Positions 17,549 through 24,817 of a stretch of DNA of 64,000 nucleotides are shown here, in pieces. The notes beneath the pieces are model-generated. The model worked only from the letters and a program-made list of their open reading frames with translations. It was not told the DNA's origin and searched no databases. Position 1 is the stretch's first letter; each line of letters opens with the position of its first letter. Origin of the DNA: Actinobacillus sp. (GTDB lineage Bacteria; Pseudomonadota; Gammaproteobacteria; Enterobacterales; Pasteurellaceae); the NCBI GenBank assembly GCA_020026075.1, contig JAHHQZ010000002.1:1-64000 (forward strand), given 5' to 3'. Position numbers and translations under genes: made by a program.

Positions 17549-18430
17549 CTATTCATCACGAATGCCTGATTTCGCACGTTCTAACACGAGTTTGGCACGT
17601 TCGATAATCGGTGAATCAATCATTTTGCCGTTAAGCGATGCAACGCCTGATCCTGCGGCTTCCGCTTCACGAGCGGCGTTGATAATTTGCTCGGCTTTCG
17701 CCACTTCTTGGGCGGTTGGGGCGAATAAATTATGCACCAACTCAATTTGGCGAGGATTGATTAAGGATTTGCCGTCAAAGCCAAGCTGTTTAATTAAACT
17801 CGCCTCACGCAAGAACCCTTCTTCGTTGTTCACATCGGAGTAAACCGTGTCAAAGGCTTGTAAACCAGCAGCACGTGCGGCTTGTAGAATGGCGCAACGT
17901 GCGTAAAGCAATTCAATGCCCTCTGGCGAGCGTTCGGTTTTTAAATTGCGAACGTAATCTTCTGCGCCTAAGGCAATGCCAATTAAACGTGGCGATGCGA
18001 TTGCGATGGCGTTCACTTGGGTGATGCCTAATGGCGATTCAATCGCTGCGAGCAATTTTGTGCTACCGATGGCTCGACCGCAGGCTTTTTCAATGGCGGT
18101 GATGGCCTCGTCCATTGCAATCACGTCATCGGCAGTGTCCGTTTTCGGCATACGCACTACGTCCACGCCAGCACGCACAACGGCGTTGAGATCCAACTCG
18201 CCAAATTGAGAATCCAACGGGTTCACACGCACCACTCGTTCAATGCCATATTTTTTATACAATGGCTGCTGCAAAGCGTGTGCCACCAGCAAACGGGCGC
18301 TGTCTTTTTCTTTCAAAGCGACAGAATCTTCCAAATCAAACATAATGGCATCAGGTTTGTAAATAAAACTGTTGCTCAACATTGCGGCGTTGGAACCCGG
18401 TACAAACAACATACTGCGGCGAAGTTTCAT
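17549..18430 (-). CDS. citE: Citrate lyase beta subunit (citryl-ACP lyase)
   Basis: CitE cleaves citryl-ACP into acetyl-ACP and oxaloacetate. The 293-residue protein begins MKLRRSMLFVPGSN and has MFDLEDSVA (Mg-binding region, about residues 29-37), VRVNPLDS, VVRMPKT, AAIESPLGI and ALGAEDYV, all typical of the HpcH/HpaI-CitE fold. The start at 18430 is preferred over the upstream ATG at 18445 because GGGAGAA lies 8 bases upstream and it gives an ATGA overlap with the citD stop. Confidence 0.96.
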   Translation of the reverse strand: MKLRRSMLFVPGSNAAMLSNSFIYKPDAIMFDLEDSVALKEKDSARLLVAHALQQPLYKKYGIERVVRVNPLDSQFGELDLNAVVRAGVDVVRMPKTDTADDVIAMDEAITAIEKACGRAIGSTKLLAAIESPLGITQVNAIAIASPRLIGIALGAEDYVRNLKTERSPEGIELLYARCAILQAARAAGLQAFDTVYSDVNNEEGFLREASLIKQLGFDGKSLINPRQIELVHNLFAPTAQEVAKAEQIINAAREAEAAGSGVASLNGKMIDSPIIERAKLVLERAKSGIRDE

Positions 18431-18714
18431 AGTAATTTCTCCCATTCTGGTTGTTCATCACTGGCTCGGAGCAAGGCGGCTTGCAAACGTGCTTCCAGCA
18501 CGCAATCCAATGCGCCTTTGTCTTCTACGATCACTTGGCAATCTTGCACATTTAAGCGATCCAACACTCGAATCACGGTGTCGTAAATCGCTTGCCCAAA
18601 TTGCTTGCCTACGGAACTGTTGATTTCAATATCACGTCCGCTCGCAGGGGCGACTCGGATCATCGTATCGCTTGATTCGAGTGTTCCTGCCATTGCCACT
18701 TGGCTAATTTTCAT
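18427..18714 (-). CDS. citD: Citrate lyase acyl carrier protein (gamma subunit)
   Basis: CitD carries the phosphoribosyl-dephospho-CoA arm that holds acetyl or citryl groups. At 95 residues it has the usual size. Ser14, in GTLESSD, is the expected attachment site for the prosthetic group. It continues with the family block RVAPASGRDIEINSSVGKQFG and ends in an ALDCVLEARLQAALLRA helix. It overlaps citC by 11 bases and citE by 4, consistent with coupled translation. Confidence 0.97.
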   Translation of the reverse strand: MKISQVAMAGTLESSDTMIRVAPASGRDIEINSSVGKQFGQAIYDTVIRVLDRLNVQDCQVIVEDKGALDCVLEARLQAALLRASDEQPEWEKLL

Positions 18715-19771
18715 CGGTTACTCCTTGTTCAGGTTTAAAAAATGGATAAATTTTTTGCAAATATTCCAGCGTAGACAACGGCACATTTTCCGCCACGATT
18801 TGCCAATCTTTTTCCGCTAAGGCCTTGCGTACCTTAGAGGCAGAAATAGCTTGTCCATTGGACGTTTGACGTGGAATTTCCACCACACTCAGGGCGGAAT
18901 GTGCATCAGCTTGCGATAAAATAGCGTGCATTTTTTTATTGTAGTCCACCGTTAAATCACAATGAGGTTCCGTTCCCACAAAACGCACGCCGATACCGAG
19001 CGCTGGGGCGATATGTTCACGGAAAATGCTTAAATCAATCTCCGCCAAACAGGCCTCTTTCACGCCCTGCTCTTTCAAAAAATAACTTGGGAATGTGGCA
19101 CGAGAAATTAAATAATCACTGCCCTCGTGCAACGTAATCTGCTGACTTAAATCCGCCACGCCTGCTTGCACCATCGCCAAACGATCGTGATACGAAAATT
19201 GTGAGCAATCCTCGCCCACCACAAACAAATGCAAATGATCACAGCGTTGCAACGCTTGTTCCACCAAATAACGATGTCCCAAAGTGAACGGGTTCGCATT
19301 CATCACAATCGCCCCAATGCGTTGCATTTGCGGAAATTTTTGCTGCAACATTTCACGTTGCTGCTGCCATTTTTCACATTGTTTCGCAAGGCGGGTGCGG
19401 CTATTTTCCAGCAACACCATATATGGCAAGGCGCTGGCGATTAAATAAAAACCGCAAGATTGGAATAATTTTTGATATTCAGGCTTGGTGTAAACGAAAA
19501 GATGGGGGCGGTTTAATTGATACGCTTGCTCAGTCAATGTGGTAATCAGCGACAGTGCAACACCGCTGCCACGCAGGCTTTCGTCAATGGCCACGCATTT
19601 AATCACATTGCCGTGCAAACCACCGCAAGCAACGAGTGTTTCATCGGCATAAACCAGTGCAATGTACTCCAAGTGGGGATCGAGCGTGAGATCATTTTTT
19701 TGTAAAAATTCGGTAAGTTTTATGCGGGATATTAACGTTAAACTTACATATTGAACACATTCAATTAACAT
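18704..19771 (-). CDS. citC: [Citrate (pro-3S)-lyase] ligase
   Basis: CitC acetylates the prosthetic group of citrate lyase using ATP and acetate, activating the enzyme. The 355-residue protein has an N-terminal GNAT-like region (CVAIDESLRGSGVALSLI, about residues 63-80) and a C-terminal nucleotidyltransferase domain with NANPFTLGHRYLVEQAL (HxGH-type motif, about 159-175), FVGTEPHCDLTVDYN, and ISASKVRKAL (ISxSxVR-type). It is the first gene of the operon, divergent from citT, with an FNR-type box about 100 bases upstream. Confidence 0.95.
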   Translation of the reverse strand: MLIECVQYVSLTLISRIKLTEFLQKNDLTLDPHLEYIALVYADETLVACGGLHGNVIKCVAIDESLRGSGVALSLITTLTEQAYQLNRPHLFVYTKPEYQKLFQSCGFYLIASALPYMVLLENSRTRLAKQCEKWQQQREMLQQKFPQMQRIGAIVMNANPFTLGHRYLVEQALQRCDHLHLFVVGEDCSQFSYHDRLAMVQAGVADLSQQITLHEGSDYLISRATFPSYFLKEQGVKEACLAEIDLSIFREHIAPALGIGVRFVGTEPHCDLTVDYNKKMHAILSQADAHSALSVVEIPRQTSNGQAISASKVRKALAEKDWQIVAENVPLSTLEYLQKIYPFFKPEQGVTDEN

Positions 19772-19867
19772 AAATTAGTTTTTATTTTAAAAATCAGAAA
19801 GAATAATGCGTATTTTACACTTTCTGCACTTGAATAAAATAAATAATTTAAGAAAATACACCTATGT

Positions 19868-19881
19868 TTGATTATTATCAA
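19868..19881. promoter_or_regulatory. FNR-type box in the citC-citT intergenic region
   Basis: TTGATTATTATCAA matches the FNR consensus TTGAT-N4-ATCAA exactly. If it acts at -41.5 towards citC, the -10 falls on TATTTA (19845-19840 on the minus strand). Anaerobic induction of citrate fermentation fits this. The spacing towards citT gives no good -10. Confidence 0.75.
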
Positions 19882-19898
19882 ATGAAAATTCCATTGAT

Positions 19899-19913
19899 AA
19901 ATCACAGTGATTT
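19899..19913. promoter_or_regulatory. Palindrome AAATCACAGTGATTT upstream of citT
   Basis: A perfect 7-bp inverted repeat around one central base, 25 bases upstream of the citT start and 18 bases from the FNR box. It resembles an operator for an unidentified regulator; it is not a clean CRP site. Confidence 0.5.
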
Positions 19914-19937
19914 CATTTTTTTTATAAGGAAAATCTT

Positions 19938-21404
19938 ATGCAGTCCAAAAAACTTTTGCAGTATATTTTCATACTTGCACTTCCTATTTTAACCTTCATT
20001 ATTCCGGCCCCTGCTGGTCTTTCCGCCATTGGCTGGCATTTAATTGGCATTTATGTGGCGGCAATCATCGCCATTATTTGTAAACCTTTACCAACCCCCG
20101 TGATTTTACTCTCGGCGGTGGTGATTTCTGCGATTGTGATCGCCAACACCCCAGCGGAAGTGGTCAATGGCACCAAAATTGCTTTGAAACAAACCGTCGT
20201 TTTAGATGGCTATAAATCCAGCACAACGTGGCTGGTATTCGCTGCGTTTACGCTCAGTACCGCCTTTGTGATCACAGGTTTGGGCAAACGCATTGCTTAT
20301 AAAATGATCGGCGCTTTCGGTAGCACTTCTTTACGTTTGGGCTATGTGGGGGCATTCTTAGATTTACTCATTTCACCAGCAATGCCGTCTGTAACTGCAC
20401 GTGGCGCTGGCATTATGCTCCCAATTATGAACTCCATCGCTGTATCGCTTGGTTCAGAGCCTGATGGCAAAAGTGCGAATAAAATCGGTAGCTACTTAAT
20501 GGCAAACACCTATATGGTCGTAAAAACCACTGGCTACATCACCTTTACCGCAATGGCGACCAACGCCTTAACCTTAGGTCTAATGGAACCTATTCTGCAC
20601 TTAAAATTAACTTGGATGGAATGGTTCTTAGCAATGTCCGTACCAGGTTTACTGGCGTTATTCCTCACGCCAATTTTTGTTTACTGGTTGAACAAACCTG
20701 AACTGAAAAAAATCGACAACAAAGCCATCGCCAAACAAGGCTTAGAAGAAATGGGACCGATGAGTTATGCAGAAAAAGGCTTGCTCGTTACATTTATTCT
20801 TGCGGTATTATGCTGGATGTTCTCTGATGTATTACACCTAAGTGCTGCCACTGTTGCTATTGCAATTATGCCTATACTTGTCATTGCTAAAGTGATCTCT
20901 TGGGACGATATTTTGAACAAAAAAGGCGCTTGGAACATCTTCATTTGGTATGGTGGTTTACTCGGTCTCGCCTCTGCCCTAAAAGGCGCAGGATTCTTCA
21001 CTTGGCTTGCCAGCGTAATGGAACAATTAGTAGGCAACAATACCGGCAACGCCACCACCATTACGATGCTCATTCTTTTATTAAGCGTTGCGGTACGCTA
21101 CTTCTTCGCCTCTGGCGGTGCTTATGTTGCATCAATGATCCCAGTGTTCGCCGCCGTCGGTATGGCAGCAGGCGCTAGCCCTGTGCTTTTAGGTCTTGGC
21201 TTGCTTGCAACCAACAGTTTCGGCGGAATGGTAACCCACTACGGCTCAGGTCCTGCGGCACCAATTTTCGGTACAGGCTACAACAGCATTAAAAGCTGGT
21301 GGCTAACTGGCGGTATTCTTGCCTTAATCTCGCTTGTGATCATCTGCACTGTTGGCTTCGGTTGGTGGCATATGCTCACAAGCTTAGGGTTCTTACGAGC
21401 TTAA
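19938..21404 (+). CDS. citT: CitT-type citrate:succinate antiporter (DASS family)
   Basis: DASS transporters move di- and tricarboxylates across the inner membrane; CitT imports citrate in exchange for succinate during anaerobic growth. The 488-residue length equals that of E. coli CitT within a residue. It has about 12 hydrophobic segments and the family motif region SPAMPSVTARGAGIMLPIM (about residues 151-169) and a C-terminal second motif with NSFGGMVTHYGSGPAAPIF (about 428-446). AAGGAAAA lies before the ATG. Its divergent position next to the citrate lyase operon supports citrate as substrate. Confidence 0.92.
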   Translation: MQSKKLLQYIFILALPILTFIIPAPAGLSAIGWHLIGIYVAAIIAIICKPLPTPVILLSAVVISAIVIANTPAEVVNGTKIALKQTVVLDGYKSSTTWLVFAAFTLSTAFVITGLGKRIAYKMIGAFGSTSLRLGYVGAFLDLLISPAMPSVTARGAGIMLPIMNSIAVSLGSEPDGKSANKIGSYLMANTYMVVKTTGYITFTAMATNALTLGLMEPILHLKLTWMEWFLAMSVPGLLALFLTPIFVYWLNKPELKKIDNKAIAKQGLEEMGPMSYAEKGLLVTFILAVLCWMFSDVLHLSAATVAIAIMPILVIAKVISWDDILNKKGAWNIFIWYGGLLGLASALKGAGFFTWLASVMEQLVGNNTGNATTITMLILLLSVAVRYFFASGGAYVASMIPVFAAVGMAAGASPVLLGLGLLATNSFGGMVTHYGSGPAAPIFGTGYNSIKSWWLTGGILALISLVIICTVGFGWWHMLTSLGFLRA

Positions 21405-21414
21405 TCCCCCAACC

Positions 21415-21459
21415 TACGCTGGAATTTTTTGCAAAATTTTGACAAATATTCCAGCCTAG
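21415..21459. repeat. REP-like dispersed palindrome, copy 2
   Basis: TACGCTGGAATTTTTT and AAATATTCCAGCCTAG arms enclose a CAAAATTTTG centre between the citT stop and its terminator. Confidence 0.85.
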
Positions 21460-21474
21460 GTTTCCAAACAAAAT

Positions 21475-21503
21475 GCCCACGTTTTTACACGTGGGCGTTT
21501 TTT
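21475..21503. terminator. citT / nudB bidirectional terminator
   Basis: GCCCACGT and ACGTGGGC form an 8-bp stem with a 6-base loop followed by GTTTTTTATT on the plus strand. It serves citT and probably the convergent nudB. Confidence 0.85.
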
Positions 21504-21939
21504 ATTCAGGAATAAATTCCAAAATCGCCGCCGCATTATTCCACGATTTCGTCAAAGCCGCCGCTTGTTTTGGTGGGAGCCATTGAAAGGCGGTGTGTTC
21601 GGTGAGTTTTGGGGTAATGGTACAAGGCAAGGCGAGCAAAAACCAATGCTCCGTGCCAGTTTTTACATTGGGGGCATAGCGATGACGAAACTGCGGAAAA
21701 ATATCAAACGCCACGCACTTTTGGCAATCCACGATGGTTAAATGTTCAGCAACGATGTCTACGCCGATTTCTTCGTGCACTTCCCTCGCCGCCGCCATTG
21801 CAGGCGTTTCCCCCTGCTCCAACGAACCAGTCACAGACTGCCAAAAGGTTGCATCATCGTTGCGTTGCAACAACAGCACGTGGTTTGTTTGTTCATCATA
21901 AATCACCACGAGAACGGTGTGTGGTTTTTTGTATCGCAT
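21502..21939 (-). CDS. nudB: Dihydroneopterin triphosphate diphosphatase (Nudix)
   Basis: NudB removes pyrophosphate from dihydroneopterin triphosphate in folate synthesis. The 145-residue protein starts MRYKKPHTVLVV and contains the Nudix box GSLEQGETPAMAAAREVHEEIG (about residues 40-61; G-x5-E-x7-R-E-x2-E-E-x-G) plus the NudB-type EHWFLL and HTAFQWLP blocks. The start at 21939 is chosen by homology; the longer reading would run back into the CRISPR repeat. In E. coli nudB follows aspS directly. Here the whole CRISPR-Cas locus lies between them, and the array ends 32 bases before this start. Confidence 0.92.
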   Translation of the reverse strand: MRYKKPHTVLVVIYDEQTNHVLLLQRNDDATFWQSVTGSLEQGETPAMAAAREVHEEIGVDIVAEHLTIVDCQKCVAFDIFPQFRHRYAPNVKTGTEHWFLLALPCTITPKLTEHTAFQWLPPKQAAALTKSWNNAAAILEFIPE

Positions 21940-21971
21940 TGTTTTCCTTAAATAAAATACCAGAGCTTTTC

Positions 21972-22444
21972 GTATTAATCCCTTTGGAACAGGGCGGTTC
22001 GTTTGAACGGTACAATTCCACAAGGGGAACTATACAACGTGGGTCTCAATCCCTTTGGTACAGGGCGGTTCGTTTGAACGGGCTAAAACATTTAGATTTC
22101 ACGAAAGTAACGTAAGTCTCAATCCCTTTGGAACAGGGCGGTTCGTTTGAACACTAGTGGCATCGGCTACTTGAACGATATTCGTATGTCTCAATCCCTT
22201 TGGTACAGGGCAGTTCGTTTGAACTTCCAAACTCATTCCAAGTACCTAACGCAATCATGTCTCAATCCCTTTGGAACAGGGCGGTTCGTTTGAACACGCA
22301 CTTGAAACTTCCGATAAAAACAATCCATTAACACGTCTCAATCCCTTTGGAACAGGGCGGTTCGTTTGAACTACGGACAGCGTAGGGATGTAGATATTCA
22401 ATGTCTAGTCTCAATCCCTTTGGAACAGGGCGGTTCGTTTGAAC
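21972..22444 (-). CRISPR. CRISPR array, 7 repeats of 37 bp and 6 spacers (34-39 bp)
   Basis: Repeats lie at 21972, 22043, 22116, 22188, 22259, 22335 and 22408, each 37 bp. Read on the minus strand the unit starts GTTCAAACGAACCGCC and ends CAAAGGGATTGAGAC, giving the ATTGAGAC 5' handle expected for Cas6-processed type III crRNA. The three repeats nearest the leader (22259, 22335, 22408) and 22116 agree fully; 22043 and 22188 have a GGTACAG variant (22188 one more change), and 21972 has two mismatches at its outer end. That polarity places the leader at the cas2 side and transcription towards nudB. Spacers are 34, 36, 35, 34, 39 and 36 bp; I saw no match to the rest of the window. Confidence 0.98.
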
Positions 22445-22625
22445 AGCTTGGGGCTGAAATCGCTTGATGAGCTTAGGCTGGCGAGTGCCAATGCCAATAA
22501 ATGCTTTCGCTGAAAACGGGAGCGTCTTTTTAGTTTAAAAAACATTCGTTTGTTTACTTCTGTTTAACATTATCTTAACAATTCACGCCATTAATGCGGT
22601 TCAAAACGGTGCGCATTATAAAATA
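22445..22625 (-). promoter_or_regulatory. CRISPR leader region
   Basis: This A/T-rich 181-bp stretch lies between the cas2 stop and the first (identical) repeat. It has a TATAAT (22620-22615 on the minus strand) but no convincing -35 17 bases away. Orientation follows from repeat degeneration at the other end of the array. Confidence 0.7.
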
Positions 22626-22904
22626 CTAGGCTGGAATAATCGACCAAAAAATGCCTTCTGGGTATAGCGGTTTACCGTAGAACGATGGTGCTTCACAGTG
22701 GTGCAGTGGGTAAATGCGCAAGTCGTCTTCTTTTAGGTTGAGTAGGCGCAATATTTTCTTTAAATATTCCGACCAAGCCTTTTCGCTGCCCTCATATAAA
22801 AACACGCTGTACTGCAAGGCGGTGGCGAATTTACTGATTTCTCGGTGCAAACGCTGTAAACGTTTGGGGTTCGGTATGTCGTAGCCGATAAGGTAGCGTG
22901 GCAT
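22626..22904 (-). CDS. cas2: CRISPR-associated endonuclease Cas2 (copy A, leader-proximal)
   Basis: Cas2 forms the adaptation integrase complex with Cas1. The 92-residue product starts RYLIGYDIPNPKRLQRLHR, the ferredoxin-fold N-terminus with the conserved aspartate in YDI, and has the RIYPLHH strand near residue 70. It starts 1 base after the cas1 stop. It is only distantly similar to the other Cas2 at 23961-24230 (shared YLI-x-YDI-x-x-PKRL-x-x-x-H), so the two are ancient paralogues, not a recent duplicate. A half REP-like repeat overlaps its stop. Confidence 0.95.
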   Translation of the reverse strand: MPRYLIGYDIPNPKRLQRLHREISKFATALQYSVFLYEGSEKAWSEYLKKILRLLNLKEDDLRIYPLHHCEAPSFYGKPLYPEGIFWSIIPA

Positions 22905-22905
22905 T

Positions 22906-23952
22906 TTAAGCCTCCCAGTGAATTTGCTCGTTAAGTAGCGGTAGGGTTTCTAATGCTGGCGGTTCGCTTGGCGTAGTAAGGCAAGTGCGTGCCGTTGGGT
23001 CTCGCCGTTGTGGCAAGGCAGGCAAACCTTGTACATTTAGCTGGGTCAAAAGATGTGCCGTAAGTTTTTTCAATAAACTGCGCCAGTAAGGCATTTGTTG
23101 TTCGTAGGCGGCATAAAATTTTGCTCGTCCTGCTTTGCCGAGCAAACAGCCTTTTTCATTTTGGCTAAAATGTTCAGGCTGTAATATTTTTTGACGAAAT
23201 AACCCCAACACCCAGCTGTCAACCAACGGTCGCAGAGGTTCAATTAGATCACACGCTAATGAATAGCGCCCAAAATCCACGCCGTGCAAAAAGCCGATGG
23301 CGGGGTCTAGCCCTGCGATGTAGGCATTGAGCGTGCATTCGCTGTATAGCAAGGTATAAGCGAGCGAAATGAGGGCGTTAAAAGGGTCTTTGGGCGGACG
23401 TCGGCTACGTTGGGCGAAGGCTAAACGAGGGGGCAAATAGCTACCAATGGCGGAAAAATAAGCTCTCGCCGCACTGCCTTCAATCCCTCGTAATTGAGCA
23501 AGGCTTTGGCATTGGTTGACTTGCCCTTGTGCCTGTTCAAGCTGAAAAGCCGTTCGGCGAAGTAACGTGCTGGCTTTTTGGACGGCAAGATGGGTTATCC
23601 ATTGTGTTTGAAAATATAATTTTTGAGCAATTAGCCCCTGTGCAATGTGCAGGCAAATCGTTTCATCAAGCGATTGTGCGTATTGCGTGAGCCGTTTGGC
23701 GGCATCATTGTGGGGCGCTGGGAAGAAAATGCTCGGTTTGTGTTCTCGCCCCATTAAGGCGATAACGCCAATATTTCGGCTCCCTAATTTGGCAAGTAAA
23801 CGGCTTTCCAAACTGACATCGCCTTTTACAATCAGCCGTTCTAATGGCGCTAATGGCACGGTGGCGATACGTTCGCCGTTTTCGTAACAAATCAGCACTT
23901 CCCCATTCAGTTTAAGTTCACATTTTTTGCGATCGATAAATAATGTAGCCAT
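22906..23952 (-). CDS. cas1: CRISPR-associated integrase Cas1
   Basis: Cas1 integrates new spacers at the leader end. The 348-residue protein has an N-terminal beta domain (TLFIDRKKCELKLNGE; VPLAPLERLIVKGDVSLES) and an alpha-helical catalytic domain with GIEGSAARAYFSAIG (metal-binding Glu, about residue 156), GFLHGVDFGRYSLACDLIEPLRP (His and Asp ligands, about 220-240). A proline-rich tail of about 30 residues follows. No reverse transcriptase fusion is present. GGGAAG precedes the ATG. It lies between two cas2 genes. Confidence 0.97.
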   Translation of the reverse strand: MATLFIDRKKCELKLNGEVLICYENGERIATVPLAPLERLIVKGDVSLESRLLAKLGSRNIGVIALMGREHKPSIFFPAPHNDAAKRLTQYAQSLDETICLHIAQGLIAQKLYFQTQWITHLAVQKASTLLRRTAFQLEQAQGQVNQCQSLAQLRGIEGSAARAYFSAIGSYLPPRLAFAQRSRRPPKDPFNALISLAYTLLYSECTLNAYIAGLDPAIGFLHGVDFGRYSLACDLIEPLRPLVDSWVLGLFRQKILQPEHFSQNEKGCLLGKAGRAKFYAAYEQQMPYWRSLLKKLTAHLLTQLNVQGLPALPQRRDPTARTCLTTPSEPPALETLPLLNEQIHWEA

Positions 23953-23960
23953 CTTCTTCC

Positions 23961-24230
23961 CTATATGATCATAAAAGGTAATTCCGCCAGCTTAGCTCGC
24001 CCAAAGAGTTGTGGCAACGCCGTATTTTTTAACGGAAAAATGAATAATCGGTCATCATCTTCCAGTAAACGATGTACGATCGTACGAAATCGTGCCAATT
24101 CCGCCGTTGTAAGCCAGCATTCATAAAACGATTTTTGCCCACGAATAGCGAATGCAGAGACTTTTTTATGCACCTGTCTTAGGCGTTTCGGATCAGCAAT
24201 ATCGTAGGCGATGAGGTATTTGTTACGCAT
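23961..24230 (-). CDS. cas2: Second CRISPR-associated Cas2 (copy B)
   Basis: The 89-residue protein begins MRNKYLIAYDIADPKRLRQVHK, the Cas2 N-terminal strand with the YDI aspartate, and has FIFPLKN at about residue 67 where Cas2 has its C-terminal strand. It ends 8 bases upstream of cas1. Size and motifs fit Cas2, but it is clearly different from the copy on the other side of cas1. A Cas2-Cas1-Cas2 order might give a mixed Cas2 dimer or specialised roles at the two complex halves; that is inference. Confidence 0.9.
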   Translation of the reverse strand: MRNKYLIAYDIADPKRLRQVHKKVSAFAIRGQKSFYECWLTTAELARFRTIVHRLLEDDDRLFIFPLKNTALPQLFGRAKLAELPFMII

Positions 24231-24243
24231 AATCTATACGCTA

Positions 24244-24330
24244 CTAATCATCAAGCAATGAGTTAATTGCTTTTTGGGTTACAACAGTAGTAACAGTTAC
24301 AGTCGCGCTAATTAAAAATGTTTCAAACAT
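24244..24330 (-). CDS. Candidate microprotein A (28 aa) in the CRISPR locus
   Basis: ATG at 24330-24328 opens a 28-codon frame reading MFETFLISATVTVTTVVT and ending NSLLDD, stop TAG at 24246. GGAAG lies 5 bases upstream. Residues 5-18 are hydrophobic and beta-branched. It shares the MFE start and AVT/TVT core with microprotein B, 45 bases upstream. The stop lies 13 bases before the distal cas2 start. The coding region also contains GTAACNGTTAC-type inverted repeats, so an RNA element is the main alternative. Confidence 0.4.
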   Translation of the reverse strand: MFETFLISATVTVTTVVTQKAINSLLDD

Positions 24331-24367
24331 AATACTTCCATCTTATTAATCATCTGATAACTTTTCA

Positions 24368-24393
24368 GTAATGGTTTATGTGAAAACCATTAC
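24368..24393. other. 10-bp perfect hairpin over the microprotein B stop
   Basis: GTAATGGTTT and AAACCATTAC pair around a 6-base loop. It covers the last codons and stop of microprotein B. There is no T-run, so it may be an attenuator, processing or stability element of the cas mRNA. Confidence 0.6.
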
Positions 24394-24432
24394 AGCTGTT
24401 GTAACAGCGGTTTTAAAAATAAGTTCAAACAT
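24376..24432 (-). CDS. Candidate microprotein B (18 aa) in the CRISPR locus
   Basis: ATG at 24432-24430 starts an 18-codon frame MFELIFKTAVTTAVMVFT with TAA at 24378. AGGAG sits 6-7 bases upstream, a near-ideal Shine-Dalgarno. The peptide is hydrophobic and resembles the N-terminal half of microprotein A (MFE start, A-V-T-x core). Too short for family assignment. Translation is supported only by the ribosome-binding site and the similarity of A and B. Confidence 0.4.
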   Translation of the reverse strand: MFELIFKTAVTTAVMVFT

Positions 24433-24470
24433 AAATTTCTCCTATTGTTAACGGTTACTTATGGGTTAAC

Positions 24471-24560
24471 CTATATCAGTATAGGCGGTAAATAAATGGG
24501 ATCTTTCTCCAAAAGGTGACGTTCTGAACCATTCTTAATGATTGTCATAAAATCTTCCAT
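24471..24560 (-). CDS. Candidate microprotein C (29 aa) in the CRISPR locus
   Basis: ATG at 24560-24558 starts a 29-codon frame beginning MEDFMTIIKNGSERHLLEKD and ending PPILI, stop TAG at 24473. AGGAG lies 6-7 bases upstream. Unlike A and B it is charged and soluble in its first 20 residues. It is the first of three tiny frames in a row on the cas strand. I recognise no family. Confidence 0.4.
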   Translation of the reverse strand: MEDFMTIIKNGSERHLLEKDPIYLPPILI

Positions 24561-24817
24561 TTTATTCTCCTATACTAATAAGAACTTCGGCATCATTCAT
24601 TTATTGAATGACTTGTCAAACAATGCGTACATATTACTCGGTCAGTAAAAAATAGGTGAATACTGTAAATTTACAGTTTAGAAAACCATCAAAGTACAAA
24701 TAACAAACAATAAACTCACTTTAAAAGCGTTTTTTGATTATTTCTTGATGTGGATATAGGGTTGGATAAACGCATTTGGCAGCGGTGAATACTAGCTAAA
24801 TGTGTTTATTATTGGGA
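24561..24817. promoter_or_regulatory. Gap between the NE0113-family gene and the micro-ORFs, with palindrome ACTGTAAATTTACAGT
   Basis: A perfect 16-bp palindrome at 24662-24677 lies about 100 bases upstream of microprotein C. Its core TGTAAATTTACA recurs at 27551 and 34506. The gap is the largest inside the cas locus, so it is the likely place for a separate promoter driving the micro-ORF/cas2-cas1-cas2 unit; I see no consensus -35/-10 pair that settles it. Confidence 0.4.

Noticed and set aside
21502..21939. Nudix hydrolase beside the CRISPR array as a possible CRISPR accessory enzyme
   Set aside because: Its motifs fit NudB and nudB normally follows aspS, so it is the ancestral neighbour rather than part of the defence locus.
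22009..22407. Possible self-targeting spacers
   Set aside because: I could not see any spacer matching another part of the window on either strand; a full genome search is needed to exclude it.
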